Part shown: positions 22,571 to 34,722 of the stretch, piece by piece
Position numbering within the stretch: position 1 is the first letter of the stretch
Layout: each line of letters begins with the position of its first letter
Source: Brassica napus
Taxonomy: Eukaryota > Streptophyta > Magnoliopsida > Brassicales > Brassicaceae
Length of the DNA: 64,000 bases
Assembly (NCBI RefSeq): GCF_020379485.1
Contig: NC_063446.1
Span: forward strand, 19,045,525 to 19,109,524
Direction of reading: 5' to 3'
The notes under the pieces: model-generated
Seen by the model: the letters and a program-made list of their open reading frames with translations, nothing else
What the model was told of the DNA's origin: nothing
Databases searched by the model: none
Translations under genes and position numbers: made by a program

Positions 22571-25500
22571 TTTTTGTTTTACATTTTTTGAGAAATTTTA
22601 TTTTTATATTTATGTTTTTTAATCGTATTTGTGTGTTTTTTGTATAATATTTCTCTTAAATGATTAATAAGAGTTTTAATAATTGTATTAAAATAGTTGG
22701 ATCACACCTATATGTCATGGTGATGTTTTAATAGTTCTAATTATAGTTTAAAATTCTAAAAAAAAAAAGTTTAAGAGTTCTAATTCTAGTTTGTTGTGTT
22801 CGTACCCGTTAACAATTATATTTTTTTTTCTGTATCTTAAAATTTGAGAGAAAACAAATAAAAACCGAAAATGAAATAAATAATAATAATAATAAAAATA
22901 AAAATATAAAACAACAACTATAAATTGACACTTTCTCTTATACATCAAACCTTAATAACACAAGTCACCTTTTTCAGACACCTAACTAGATACCAAACTA
23001 ATTTTCCATATGCCTAACTAAACAAAATAAAACAAACACACTCCTCTGTTTCTTGTCATTGGGCAAAGGACTTTTAGGTCAAAAAACATCAAGAAAACCA
23101 TGAAAGCGTGGTTCCAACACCCTGTGTCTTAGAGTGTTAAAAAATACAGAAATGTGTTCTAAAGAAAAATCAACACTCATATACTATTTTATTTATAGAC
23201 ATAGTATAGTATATTACAACTTTCTTCCTCCCCCTATTCTCTCACTTCTCTTCACTCCTCGCTCCTTTTCTCTCGTCCTCGTTCTCCTCCCCCTCCTCTC
23301 TGCTCCCTTTTCGCTCCTCCTTAGTCGTAGGCGAGGACCATCATCATTTAATTCTTTACAAAAACGCTTAACATTGTATTTTTGATATGAATTCAATGTT
23401 TTATACTATTTATTTAATAAATATAGTATAGTGTAGTACATGCATATTAGTTTATTCTTCATTTTGTCTAAATATTACAAAATGTATGAAAACATATTTT
23501 ACAATGGAGGAACTTCTAAGAATATAAGTAGTTTTCTTTCATTTTACAATCTGACATATTTCAAAAAGAAACAATATAATGACAGTCAAAACTTGTATGA
23601 AATGTTCAAAATTTTTGTTTTTTATTGTTTACTATGTTGGTCATTTAGTTATTTTTTGTCGGAAAACTTTCATTGATTGATGCCCATAGGTATCAGACTT
23701 TACAATTTTAAGAGGCCCAATATAATTTTTTTAAAAGTTTACAGCCTAAATTTAAAGAGAAGGGAATCAACGTTCGCTAGGTTTCTAGAGACACGTCTTG
23801 GACACACATCACTTATGTCGTTAATAACAATTTCGGCCGCCACTGCAGACCTTCAACATCGCTAAATCTCTATATCGCTTCTCCGACTTCTTAGCACATC
23901 TCCAAGAAACAGAGCATAAGAAGCTCTAGACATTGATACCAATCGAGTTGTCCCTTCTCTTTCACTTTCCTTGCTCATTCACGACCTTCATCATCTTTCT
24001 ACTGGAGCGCATCAGCCATCTCAGATAACCATGACTCGGAAACCTTTAAAGCTGACCACTAAGGACTGCGGCATGAAGCAGGCACGATGTTACCCAATCA
24101 AGAAAGATGGGTCTGATTGCTTAGAGATCGGCCGGGATAAAACTTAGAAATCTCGAAGAATCACTCTGAAAGTTGATAGAAAATGGAAAAAATATTATTC
24201 AACCCCAAATCAAAAAGACAAGAAAGAGACCATGAAGAATAGCTATGATTGAGGTTGAAATCACAACAATAATTGCCAAAGCGAAGTGAGAATCTGATTA
24301 AACGAAAGAGAAAATCGATCTCTCGATCGAAACTATTATACAAACGAACAAAAAAAAACATAACTATTTCCTTCTAAAAGATATTTGATGTGGTAAGAAG
24401 GAAAGAGAGAAAACATTCTCTCTCTAAAGAAGAGAGAGATGCTCCTCTGAACCAGGGACGGGCCTGAATACAAGCCCATCAATCATTTGATTGACGGCCG
24501 AGGGCCGATCAGTATAAAAAATATTATGGGGCCAATTTTTATAACGATTAGATAGCAGAGATGGTGCAAGAAGCTATTATATGGGTCTCTTCCTTAGGCT
24601 CCCTGGGTTCGAGTGCTGAGTAGTGCGGATCTGGGCCAAAAAAAGTTTCTCTCGCTTCTAGTCTGCCAAATGTAAGGATCTGAACTTCAAAGACTTGGTC
24701 ATATAGCATTAGCTTGGATTCCTAAATTTCTAACTAGTTTAGTTTAGATTAGTTTCTGTTGGTAAAAAAAATGTCTTAAATTTTCAAGGTATTTATTATA
24801 ATTGGTGTGTAAATAAACATTATTTCGTTTGTGATGGGTAATCATGGAACATAACTTCTGTCTAGTAAATATATTTCCAGAAATGAAATTATTAAATTAG
24901 TATCTTAATATTTTGAAAGAAAGAAATGGCTTAACTGTTTTTTTTTTGGTTCAAGTATTTGTGTTTTTGGTTAATTTGGTTTGGCTACAATCCCACCAAA
25001 ATGAACTAAAAATAAAATCAGTTCGGTTTGATTTTCGGTAATTTTGGTTATGTATTTTTTTTCTCAAAAAAACAATTTTGGCATTTAAGTTAGATTTTGG
25101 TTATATTTTTTAAAAAACTTGGATAGTTTTTGTTAATTTAGTTATTTTCGGTTACTATGATTATTTTTGGTTAGTTCAGTATTTTTCAATTAGTTTGGTC
25201 AATTCGATTTGGTTATTACGGTTAATTTTGGTTATTTATTATTATTTTTAAAATCACAAAACGAACCAAACCAAAAACCAAATTATTTTTCAAAATCATA
25301 CCAAATTAAACCAAACTTAAAACCATAACCGAACAGAAAACTGAAAATTTTGGCTATGTTCAATTCGGGTGGTCCGGTTTGGACAAAATCAGTAGGCCTA
25401 GAAAAAACAGTAGAAACCGGTTACTAGTCTACTTGACCATTAATTTAACAAAAAAGAAAAATATTTTAGTTTATTGGTGTAAAAATTAATACTACCATTT

Positions 25501-25741
25501 ATTTTGGTAGTTACAAAAAGTTTAATAATTTAGATGTACTAGTGGTTACATTATTAATTTCTTTTAAAAAGAGGGTAAAGACATCTTTTACTTTATTGGA
25601 ACAGCTTTTTGAGTTGTAATTTTGAGACGCATTGGATTCCTTGTTTGACCATTGTCTACCTGAAAAACCCGCTAACATTGAATATATACATCTCTGTCTT
25701 CTCTGTCCCTTTCTTCTTCTTTTCTCAATAAAATTAAAAAA
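22571..25741. other. Repeat-rich intergenic region, possible Helitron body
   Basis: AT-rich DNA with a more GC-rich block at about 23760-24150 that looks like decayed gene sequence. It contains a short open frame starting MTRKPLKLTTKDCGMKQARC, without a recognised family. 24453-24640 has hAT-like (CAGGGACGGGCCTGA) and tRNA-like box sequences. 24960-25400 is a low-complexity field of GGTTT/AACCA words (TTTGGTTAATTTGG and variants). No functional gene was found. Confidence 0.45.
24545..24640 (+). repeat. Possible tRNA-derived SINE head
   Basis: TAGCAGAGATGG (24553-24564) resembles an RNA polymerase III A box and GGGTTCGAGTGCT (24605-24617) a B box. Their spacing is near that in tRNA genes. No complete cloverleaf can be folded, so it is not called a tRNA. 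A short A-run follows at 24638. Boundaries and target duplication are not clear. Confidence 0.3.
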
Positions 25742-28110
25742 ATGTCCCAAGATTCTGCGACTACTACTACTGCTTCTCCGCCGCGACCTTCAACTGCCGT
25801 CGAGACAATGCCGAAGGATTCCCATACCAATCCTTCCTCTTCTCTAATGAAACAAGACTTTAAGGATGAAGAAGAAAAGCCAAAGCAACTACCTTTGGAG
25901 CCGGAGATGATTCAGCCGCCGCCGGTGACTCCCGAACCAAATCCGCAGCTGAGCTCTGACCAAGATTCGTCGTTGCCTTTAGTTCCGGAGCCGGAGGAGA
26001 CCAACAACGCGGCGGAGGTGACAGAGCAGTCTCACCAAGTCACGCCGGAGACAGCGACTTTGGAGCAAGAAGGTCCCGAACACGCGGCGGAGAATTCAGA
26101 ACCGCCGGTGACTACAGAGCCAAATCCACAGCGGAGTTCCGAGCAAGATTCTTCGTTGCCTTTAGTTTCGGAGCCGGAGGAGACCAACCACGCGATAGAG
26201 GTTTCAGAGCAGCCTCACCAAGTGACGCCGGAGACAGTGACTTTGGAGCAAGAAGGTTCCAACCATGCGGCCGAAGATTCAGAACCACTTGCAGTAACGG
26301 CAGAGAAAATGTCTTCGGAGCCAGAAGGCCTCAAACACGCGGCTGAGGATTCAGAGCAGCCACATCAAGTGAGGCCGGAGACAGAGCCAGAGGAGCCTAA
26401 CCATACGGTCGAGAGTGATTCAGAGAAACCACATCAAGTGACGCCGGAGACAGAGCCAACGCAGAAACTGATGTTAGAAAAGCGGAAAAAGTACACGGAG
26501 GTTGCAGACTGGACAGAGCCGGAACCACCAGACGCGGCGGTGTTAGAAGCTGCAGCGTCGGCGCCTCAGCCAAAGCAAACAGAGCCTCAAAACCCTGTAG
26601 TGGCAGCTCAACCACCAGCTTCTTCCGTGAAAACAAGATCCTTGGCGGAGATGATGAACAGGGAAGAAGCTGAAGAGAAACCAAAGATTCAGATTCCTCA
26701 TAGCCTCGGCTCCTTCAAGGAAGAAACAAACAGAATCTCCGATCTCTCAGTCCACGAGTTAAACGCTCTTCACGAGCTCCGTCACCTCTTGCAAGAATCA
26801 ACCACCATTGACTCCAGCAAAAGCTTCATATGGGGTGTGCCACTTCTCAAAGACGACAGAAGCGACGTCGTTTTGCTGAAATACTTGAGAGCGAGAGATT
26901 TCAAACCGCAAGAAGCTTACTCAATGCTCACCAAGACACTCCAGTGGAGAATGGAGTTCAACATCGAGGAGCTTCTCGACGAAAACCTCGGAGACGATTT
27001 AGACAAGGTTGTGTTCATGCAAGGGCAAGACAGGGAGAATCATCCTGTCTGTTACAACGTCTACGGTGAGTTTCAGGACAAGGATCTTTATCGGAAGACG
27101 TTCTCGGACGAGGAGAAGAGAGACCGGTTCTTGAGGTGGAGGATTCAGTTTCTTGAGCAGAGTATAAGGAAGCTAGATTTTGTGGCTGGTGGGGTTTCCA
27201 CGATCTGTCAAGTAAACGATCTGAAGAACTCTCCAGGACCTGGTAAAACCGAGCTCAGGGTAGCCACTAAGCAAGCTCTTCATCTTCTTCAAGACAATTA
27301 CCCTGAGTTTATCTCTAAACAGGTATACAAATCTTCTGTATTGACAATAATATTTATATGTGAATGCTCAGATCTGATATTGTAGAATTTTGTGATCAGA
27401 TATTCATCAACGTTCCATGGTGGTACCTTGCTTTCTATAGAATTATCAGCCCTTTCATGACCCAAAGGTCAAAGAGCAAACTCGTTTTCTCAGGTCCTTC
27501 AAGATCTGCAGAAACCCTTTTCAAGTAATTAACAAAATATTTGAGCTTTTTCTTGACTTTGTTTCTATAACTATTGTTAACGTAAGTCTTTTTGGTTTAT
27601 TAGGTACATATCACCGGAACATGTCCCGGTTCAGTACGGTGGACTAAGTGTGGATAACTGCGACTGCAACTCGGATTTCACACATGAGGATACCGCCACT
27701 GAGATTACCGTTAAACCAACTACCAAACAAACCGTCGAGATTATTATTTACGAGGTGTGCCACTTTTTCTATGGACAGTTTATACTTTATACAAATCTTA
27801 CACTTATGCATGTGATTTGTTACAATTGTGCTTCGGATTATTTTGTCTGCAGAGATGTACAATCGTGTGGGAGATAAGAGTAGTGGGATGGGAGGTTATG
27901 TATGGAGCAGAGTTTGTGCCGGAGAACAAAGAAGGATACACAGTGATAATTCAGAAGCCGAGGAAGATGGCTTCAGGAGATGAACCGGTTGTGTCTCAAA
28001 GCTTCAAAGTTGGAGAAGTTGGCAAGATTTTACTAACAGTGGATAACCCAACGTCCAACAAGAAAATTCTTATTTACAGGTTCAAGGTTAAGCCTTTGCC
28101 GTGTGAGTAA
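25742..28110 (+). CDS. PATL5: Patellin-type SEC14/GOLD protein (PATL5-like)
   Basis: Four exons: 25742-27322, 27400-27524, 27604-27754 and 27853-28110, all GT-AG, giving 704 residues. Residues 1-290 are acidic and rich in Pro, Glu and Thr, with imperfect internal repeats (SSLPLVPEPEETN and SSLPLVSEPEETN; HQVTPET several times). Residues about 325-400 form the CRAL-TRIO N-terminal helices, and about 405-560 the SEC14 lipid-binding fold (NHPVCYNVYGEF, then INVPWWYLAFYRIISPFMTQ after splicing). A GOLD domain closes the protein (IVWEIRVVGWEVMYGAEFVP to YRFKVKPLPCE). Patellins bind phosphoinositides and act at the cell plate and plasma membrane in vesicle trafficking. The name rests on position next to MLH1 as in Arabidopsis (At4g09160) plus the domain order; it is somewhat longer than that protein because of the N-terminal repeats. 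Confidence 0.88.
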
Positions 28111-29112
28111 CAAAAGTTGCATCTATCTTCAAGTGTTTCTTAGCTAGAACTTGATCATATGATTGTTGGTTGTGTTTCTTTTTCTTCTTCTTCTATGTGG
28201 CCGACATATGCGTGTGTTTCCTGTTTGTTAAATGCGTTTATTTTAGATTTGTATTTTGCTTTAGTATCTCTTTAATTTGCTTCCAAGGAGGATGATGTTT
28301 TGAGTAGTAAATGGCTTTTAAAGGATACAGGTTTTTTTTTGTTGTTCAGGAATTAAGTGTCCAGTGCAGATTGTTAAGAAAAGAGTATGACAATGATTGC
28401 TGTAATTGCATCTTGCTAAATCCTTATAATTGCTTCTTGCTCGATCCTTATAATTGCTCCTCTGAATATCGCTTAGCATATATCAGCGGAATCTTAAACA
28501 CAATCTCATCAGGGACTTCAAGCCAAGTGTAGCAAGCAGTTCCTCTTGTGGTTATTTAGAACAAAATTTGGATGCCACTGATGAAGACAAATAACAGAAA
28601 AATCAAAAAGGGAAGATATCAAGGAGAGTGTTGAAAAAACTTAAAAGGGTAGTAAACAAACCGCGTGTCTGATCATTAAAAAAAAACTCGAGCTACGAGT
28701 TTGATTCACATGTAAGTAATTAATATGATCAAATCCACACATACCAGATTACCAGTTACCAATATCAAGTCATCAAATTCAACAAGAGTAAAGAGTAAAA
28801 AAAGTATTTTAACTCGTGACGACCGATCCTCTTAAATAAATATAGTGTTACACGTAACTTTAAACTATTAAAAACAACTCTAATTATAGAAACAAAACAA
28901 GATGAATGATTTTGTTCAAAAAAAAAAAAAAAAACAAGATGAATGATAGAAGAGAATTAATTTCTCCAGTCGTTGAACAAAGCAATCAAAATGGAGTGAT
29001 ATCATTGATAATGATGGATATGCTATTGATAAATAGATGCAATCACCGATTAAGATTGATCTAATTGATATCCATTCCTTTTATCTACATTTGCATGGAA
29101 ACAAACAAAAAT
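28111..29112. other. Intergenic region between PATL5-like and the small membrane protein
   Basis: It begins with the 3' untranslated region of the patellin gene and ends with that of the minus-strand gene at 29113. A short tandem motif near 28417-28458 repeats a CTTATAATTGCT-type word. No gene was recognised. Confidence 0.5.
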
Positions 29113-29481
29113 CTAAGACAAAAGAGGAACCCTAATTGGATCGCTATCGCCGTCATATTCATCTCCACAATCGTAAATAGATCTAGCCTGATCCTCTAAG
29201 TATCTATCAAGCAAACTACCTTCGATCTCATCTTCTTCCAGTTCGAGTTCCCCGCATCCTTCCTCGCATCGCCGCAAATCATCTTCTTCGGCGGCGAGAA
29301 CTTCCGTTACGACGGAGGAAGGTGCCGATTTCACGATTCGGCTGCGGAGGCCACTGAAGACCTCGACGGCGCAGAGGAGAGGGAAGGAAAGGCAGAGAAG
29401 AGGTAGAAGGATAGGCGAACAGAGTAGGAAGAAGACGAAGCGACTCAACCGTGTAGGGAGGAAGGATCCGGCGGTTAGCAT
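29113..29481 (-). CDS. Small putative membrane protein of unknown function
   Basis: Single exon, 122 residues, from the ATG at 29481. Residues about 13-42 are strongly hydrophobic (FVFFLLCSPILLPLLCLSFP), predicting a signal anchor or transmembrane segment. The rest is acidic (ELELEEDEIEGSLLDRYLED) and ends in DPIRVPLLS, giving a short N-terminal anchor and an acidic soluble tail. GC content and codon use are higher than in the flanking DNA, and the frame stays open across its whole length, which supports a real gene. I do not recognise a named family. A divergent stop-rich AT region lies upstream. Confidence 0.65.
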   Translation of the reverse strand: MLTAGSFLPTRLSRFVFFLLCSPILLPLLCLSFPLLCAVEVFSGLRSRIVKSAPSSVVTEVLAAEEDDLRRCEEGCGELELEEDEIEGSLLDRYLEDQARSIYDCGDEYDGDSDPIRVPLLS

Positions 29482-29519
29482 GACGTCAGCGGAAAGAAAC
29501 GGCGGCGTTCATCGGTTTC

Positions 29520-30700
29520 GTGTTTTTGGGGGTCCTACCGGGAAGCTTTGGCACATGACTTACTTTCTTAATCCAAAGACTTTTTTTTTTCTTCTTTATA
29601 CACTCATTCAGTCTCTTGCCGACTTCCATGTTCCCTTAAGTAATTTTTAATATTCTTTTTTGGGTTGTCTCTCACAAGTAAATTTCTGATGAGCAAGCAT
29701 GTGCCCTTAAGTAATGTTTTTATATTTTTTTATATTTACATAGTTTGGGAAAATTAGTTGACAAAAGAACAAGATAATGAATACTTAAGGATAATAATCT
29801 GAAATGCCCGAAAACTTTATAAAACTTTTTTGAGGTGCCTCTGTTATAAAAAGATGAACTAGACTATGAACCGCGTTTAAAAATACGAGAATTTTTTTAA
29901 CAAAATCTAGTTTACAATATCATTAGATTTTAACATTTTCATTTTACTGTATTTTAAAACTATATAATTATATTATTTTATATTTATATTAAATAGGTAA
30001 ATTATATAAAGCATTACTTAATTTTTTTAATTATTTCAACCGTTTAATCACAAAATTTTAATAAAATATCTGTAATTTTTTGCTTAAATTTTTGATATAT
30101 ACTTATTTGTTAAACTTTTCATTATTATTTTTTAATTATAAAACTTATTTGATGTTAATTTGTTGACTCTAACCTTTTATTTGTATAATATATCTTACAT
30201 ATATAGTTATATGTTCTTAAGAATAAAACCAATTTAAGAATAAGACTCTAATATTTATTAAGTTTAAAGAAATGCAATTTTTTTATTTATGAAAATAAAA
30301 ACAAAATAATGTATTAATTTAATTAATTTTATATTAAATGATTTTTTTGTAGTATCTAAACCAGCAAAAATAGTTGTACTTATTTTTAACTTTTTATAAA
30401 ATATTTTAGTGATTTTAAATAAAATAATTTAAAAGAATATAAATAAAAAGTTACTAAAAATGTAGGACCTAATGTTTTATATTGTTTGGACACAAAATTA
30501 GTTATTGTGTTGTTTAAAAACACATTTAGTAGTATAATGTTATTTTTCATAATTAGATAAATGAATTTAACTATATAGTAGAAGGTTGTATTTAATTTTA
30601 AAAATTACAAAAAAGTTGGATCCATGAGAATGATTTTGTTCTAATAAGAGAGATTTCTTCTTCATTTAAATTTAAATATGGTTAAAATCTAAAATATCCT
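29520..30700. other. AT-rich intergenic region
   Basis: Extremely AT-rich and stop-rich in all frames, with no recognisable gene or terminal repeat. The first part includes the likely promoter of the minus-strand small membrane protein. Confidence 0.55.
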
Positions 30701-30719
30701 AAATGAAACTGACTAACTA

Positions 30720-32240
30720 TTAATCCGACCTAACTTACTCCACCCGACCCGACAATCCTCCCGGATCTAAACCTAATCTGCATGTTTTCTCTGTTTTCTT
30801 AGTTTCTTTATCTCTCTCATTCCTCTCAAATTCTCCTAAAACCCTAGATTCTGACTAAGGCGATGAAATCGACGGAATCAATTGTGCCTCCTCTCGTCCA
30901 CTGTTTTCTTCTCATTCTCTTCTTCCATCGTCGAAATCAACAAAACCCTAGACTTTGTTTTCCGTCTCTTCTCTTATGTGTCCTATCTTCCTTCTCCTCT
31001 CTTTCGCGCTTCACCCGTGTATTAAACACCTTACTTACTACATTTGTTGTTGATTTTGTTGTGGGTTTGAAAGTATTTTGATTTGTGCTCGTTTGGATGT
31101 TTGGTTGTTAATCAGTTTGGTTATGGTCAAAGAAAAATTCTGGGTTTTATTTTTGATAAAAAGTTGTGTAATCTTTGTGTCAAAATTATTAACCGAAGAG
31201 AAAACCTTTAATTGAAAATGTTGAAAACAATAAATGTGTTTTCTTTTGAGATTATGGAGCGTGAATTTTTGCTTTTGAGACTCTGAAGATTGAATTTTTG
31301 GTTTTGAGATTAGTCTAGTGATGATTCTTGAGCTTGACCATGATTTAGAGTCAATGTTTTTCGTAATATGGTTTGTTATATTGATTTGGTTATGTTGATT
31401 GAAAGCGATTTTGGTTAGATTTTGTATAAAAAGTTGAAAATGTTCGTGTGAAACTTGTATATTTAGGAGAGTAGTCTAAAATCGAATTGAATGTTGGACA
31501 TGTGAAAGCGAATTGGTGATTGAGGTGAATGAATGTTTGAAAGTTTAAATGTTTGAGCATATGTAGATTGAAAGCCAAACTAGATTGAATGAATGAATAT
31601 TTGAATTTGAGCATGTGGATGTGCAAAAGAAAATTAGAGACTAAATAATTAAAAGTTTGGAGATTTAATGGTTGAATGAATAGTTTTGAGATTTGGCAAA
31701 CCAATGATTTTTGAATTGGAGAATGATTTGGGAGAACTTTTTTTTTTTGGATATTGAATGTTTTTGTTAGTTTCAGTTGTGATTGAATGTTTGTTGTTTT
31801 CGGATATTCAGAGGATCGAGAAAATGACAGGCCGTAAACAATGTGTAGGGAAAAAACACCATAAGCGAAGAGGTTGTCCAAAGAAACATTTCTCCAGTAG
31901 TAGAAGAGCATGTAGAAGAGCTTTCAGACGAGAACAGTGGCGGAACTAGACATTCATTTTATAGGGGTCATAATTAATTTTTCATTGCTAAGGGGGTCAT
32001 ATATGAGTTTTGAACTCAAGACATGGCGGTTAAAAAACTATTTCTGACCAATTTACCACATAAAAAACATTGGATGTAAGCCCAAAAGTTTAATTTTGTA
32101 AATTTTATAGGGGTCAGTTGACCCCCTACTTACAAAGTGGCTCCGCCACTGGACGGAAACAATAGTGATGATCTATTTGTACATCTCAAGTATGCATTCC
32201 ATAAATTATTTCACTGGTTAGAGTAGAAGAAATTGGTACT
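30720..32240 (+). pseudogene. Gene relic of unknown identity, interrupted by a hAT-type MITE
   Basis: 30720-31080 looks like a first exon and leader: a pyrimidine-rich tract, CTAAAACCCTAGATTCTGAC, then an ATG at 30863 opening a 72-codon frame (MKSTESIVPPLVHCFLLILF). After a T-rich intron-like stretch, an acidic frame opens at 31840 (MCREKNTISEEVVQRN, then VVEEHVEELSD) and runs into the MITE at 31935. The same frame resumes after the MITE (NNSDDLFVHLKYAFHKLFHW) and stops near 32226. Continuity of the acidic frame across the insertion suggests an exon split by it. No family was recognised and the connection between the parts is inference. Confidence 0.35.
31927..32159. mobile_element. hAT-type MITE
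   Basis: The left end CAGTGGCGGAACTAGACA (31935) and right end AAGTGGCTCCGCCACTG (ending 32151) are inverted repeats with the CAGTGGCGGA core common in plant hAT elements. Flanking 8-mers GACGAGAA (31927-31934) and GACGGAAA (32152-32159) fit an 8-bp target duplication with two mismatches. The internal 217 bp are non-coding, and an AGGGGTCA word recurs near both ends. Confidence 0.8.
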
Positions 32241-32522
32241 GATGGGTGACTTAGTTCTACTATAACATATTAGCATTACTGGTGTGACTAGTATTACTAG
32301 GACAGACTAGTTCTACTAAGTTCTAATATAATTTACAAGAATGCCAACTAGTGCAACCTATTGTGATATACTTCCAGAACACCTAGTTCACCAAGATTTG
32401 TAAGATGCATTGTAGGTGCTATGTGAACCTGTGATCATCAAAAAGCTTGAATCCGAGTTGCCCTAGTTCACAATCCAACCTTTGCTTTATAGATTACACA
32501 CAATTCGAGTAAACTGGTTCTT

Positions 32523-32645
32523 CTTAAAAAACCAACTAACTTTTTCAGTTAGCGATCGTTTGTCTTAAAAAACCAACTAACTTTTTCAGTTAGCGATCGT
32601 TTGTCTTAAAAAACCAACTAATTTTTTCAGTTAGCGATCGTTTGT
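32523..32645. repeat. Three tandem copies of a 41-bp unit
   Basis: Units start at 32523, 32564 and 32605 and are identical except for one C-to-T change in the third. Each contains a perfect 6-bp stem (CTAACT, loop TTTTC, AGTTAG) followed by the palindrome CGATCG; the third copy weakens the stem. Near-identity indicates recent expansion. Confidence 0.9.
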
Positions 32646-32794
32646 AATGATCATTGGTTAACATCTTGATGTACTGATAAACTCGATTGGTAGCTAACTC
32701 AACTCCAAATTGGCAATACTTTCTTCGCTACTAAAATCCTGCAAAACCATTCTCTGTAACTCTTATTCGGTGGAGCTTGGTTCCAAAGCGAGTA

Positions 32795-32795
<1 letters not shown>

Positions 32796-32828
<33 letters not shown>
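32796..32828. repeat. Homopolymeric C run of 33 bases
   Basis: An uninterrupted run of C follows AGTAT and precedes TTTCTC. Such long poly(dC) runs are rare in plant nuclear DNA. The length as read may be affected by sequencing error. Confidence 0.85.
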
Positions 32829-34634
32829 TTTCTCTTCATTAACAGAGAATCCCCATCAGGTAATTGCACCCAATTCTCATACACCCATGACGAATAGACA
32901 TGAATCATAGAAGAAGAAGACTTTTGAAAATGATTCTAACTTGCGCTAGAATAAAGAACAAGTGATTTTTCAATTTTTTTTGTTTTTGTTAAGAAAATTG
33001 ATATAGTCAAATATCAAAATAGAAAAAGGATTTGCATATATTTTCGAAATATATGGTAAATGTACTTCCAATATTTTCAGAAATTTGGTCATAATTATTC
33101 GTAGATTACAAGTTCTATTCGGTGTAGAAATAAGATAAGATGTTCGAAAACAAATTCTACTAATCTTAGAACATTGAGTTGTTTGTAGAAAGCATTTTAC
33201 TACAATTTTAGAGTATGTTAAGAATATAATATGCATTCAGAAAAAAATTGAAAATTTTGAAAATCGTAAATTACTTATCCTAATAAAAGTAGAATGCCAA
33301 ACAAAACATGGAATTCAATTTTCAATATGCACCTTTTCCTAGAATATAAATCTGCTACATGTGTAACAAAATCTGAATTTTTATTTAATAAGGTTTAGAA
33401 TCGTAAAATACTATTACATTGGTATAGATATTTTTTCAATAGTTCTTATTTTTCATAAATTTTATAGGTTTTTAAAATTATTTATTTCATTAATTTGATA
33501 AATAGAAAGTGCAATAAAAATAAAAATAGAAAAAATGTATTTCCCTATAAGGAAAAACATACTGAATTTTTGGTTTATATTTCTAATATTCGTTTTGATC
33601 AAATATGAAGTACAAATATGCATACAACTTTATTAATAAAATACTATTTAAAATGTTATTCTTTTCTAACAACCCAATTTAAAATTTCCTTATACACAAA
33701 ATTTATAATAATTAATTATATAACCAAATAAAATGAAAAAAATGGAAATTGATTTATTTTTACTACCAAATAAAATTAGAATGAAACAAGTATTCTTTTT
33801 TTTCCCCACAAATTCAATTTTGCCCGGTACATTGTATAATGAATTTTTTACATCTAGATGCACTTTCTCACATTCAAATTACACTACAAAACACTTATCA
33901 CTTGAAACACATTTTCTTTTGTTAAAAAGATTCTTATGACCCTAAACTAAAGAGAATCTCCCTCCTCTTCTTATTTCATTTTATTATTTTTCTTATTCTA
34001 CTTTTTGTATTTATTTACTTTTATCTCAAGTTCTAAAATATATTAAACAAAAATAATTGTCATAATAAACTATATAAAAAATTCTCTATCTTTTAAGATC
34101 CATGTTCATATATATATTATATATATTAATGTGTAAACAAAATGTGGACGTGGACACGAAAACGTGGATAACAGAATTATAAATTAGTTGTGGACATGAA
34201 CATCTTAACAGAATTATAAACTAGTTGTGGATATGGACAATATTCATTCGATTCCATTCATCATCTCGGGATCTAAATTCAATTCTAATCAAAATTACAT
34301 CCATCCACATCATGACAAAGCGCAAATTCCTTAGATCAGAAATCCCTGACATGCAAGATCTATTACTCTCCGACAAAAAGTAAACGCTTCTTCGATTTTT
34401 CTCTCCGCTCATACTCATAATATCATACTTGATTGAAGTTTAACTGCATATGATTTATCAATTGAGCTGAAGAAGCCAAGTGTTTGTATTGGAGATAACA
34501 GAGTCTGTGTCTACGTTTTATGGTATAATTTTAGTAACATGAGTCAATGTCCACGTATTGTTGTATAGTTTTATGGAATCAAAACAGAGAGTTTGTCCAC
34601 TTATCTACTATAAACACCTTTAACATCACATATT

Positions 34635-34722
34635 CACACATTACATCACTCATCCACACATCACCCGTCCACAAATCACCCAACCACACATCACCCATCC
34701 ACAAATCACCCATCCACAACTG
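34635..34722. repeat. CCACA/CATCACCC minisatellite
   Basis: A C/A-rich array built from words such as CATCCACACATCACCC and TCCACAAATCACCC, repeated about three times with a period near 26 bp. It lies roughly 270-360 bp upstream of the ZED1-related kinase start. Confidence 0.7.

Noticed and set aside
24545..24640. A functional tRNA gene
   Set aside because: Only box-like motifs are present; acceptor and anticodon stems cannot be formed.
31390..31911. 173-codon minus-strand frame
   Set aside because: AT-biased composition with no domain; it lies antisense to an intron-like T-rich stretch.
32699..32910. Poly-Gly or poly-Pro small proteins through the C run
   Set aside because: The frames exist only because a homopolymer has no stops; flanking residues match no family I know.
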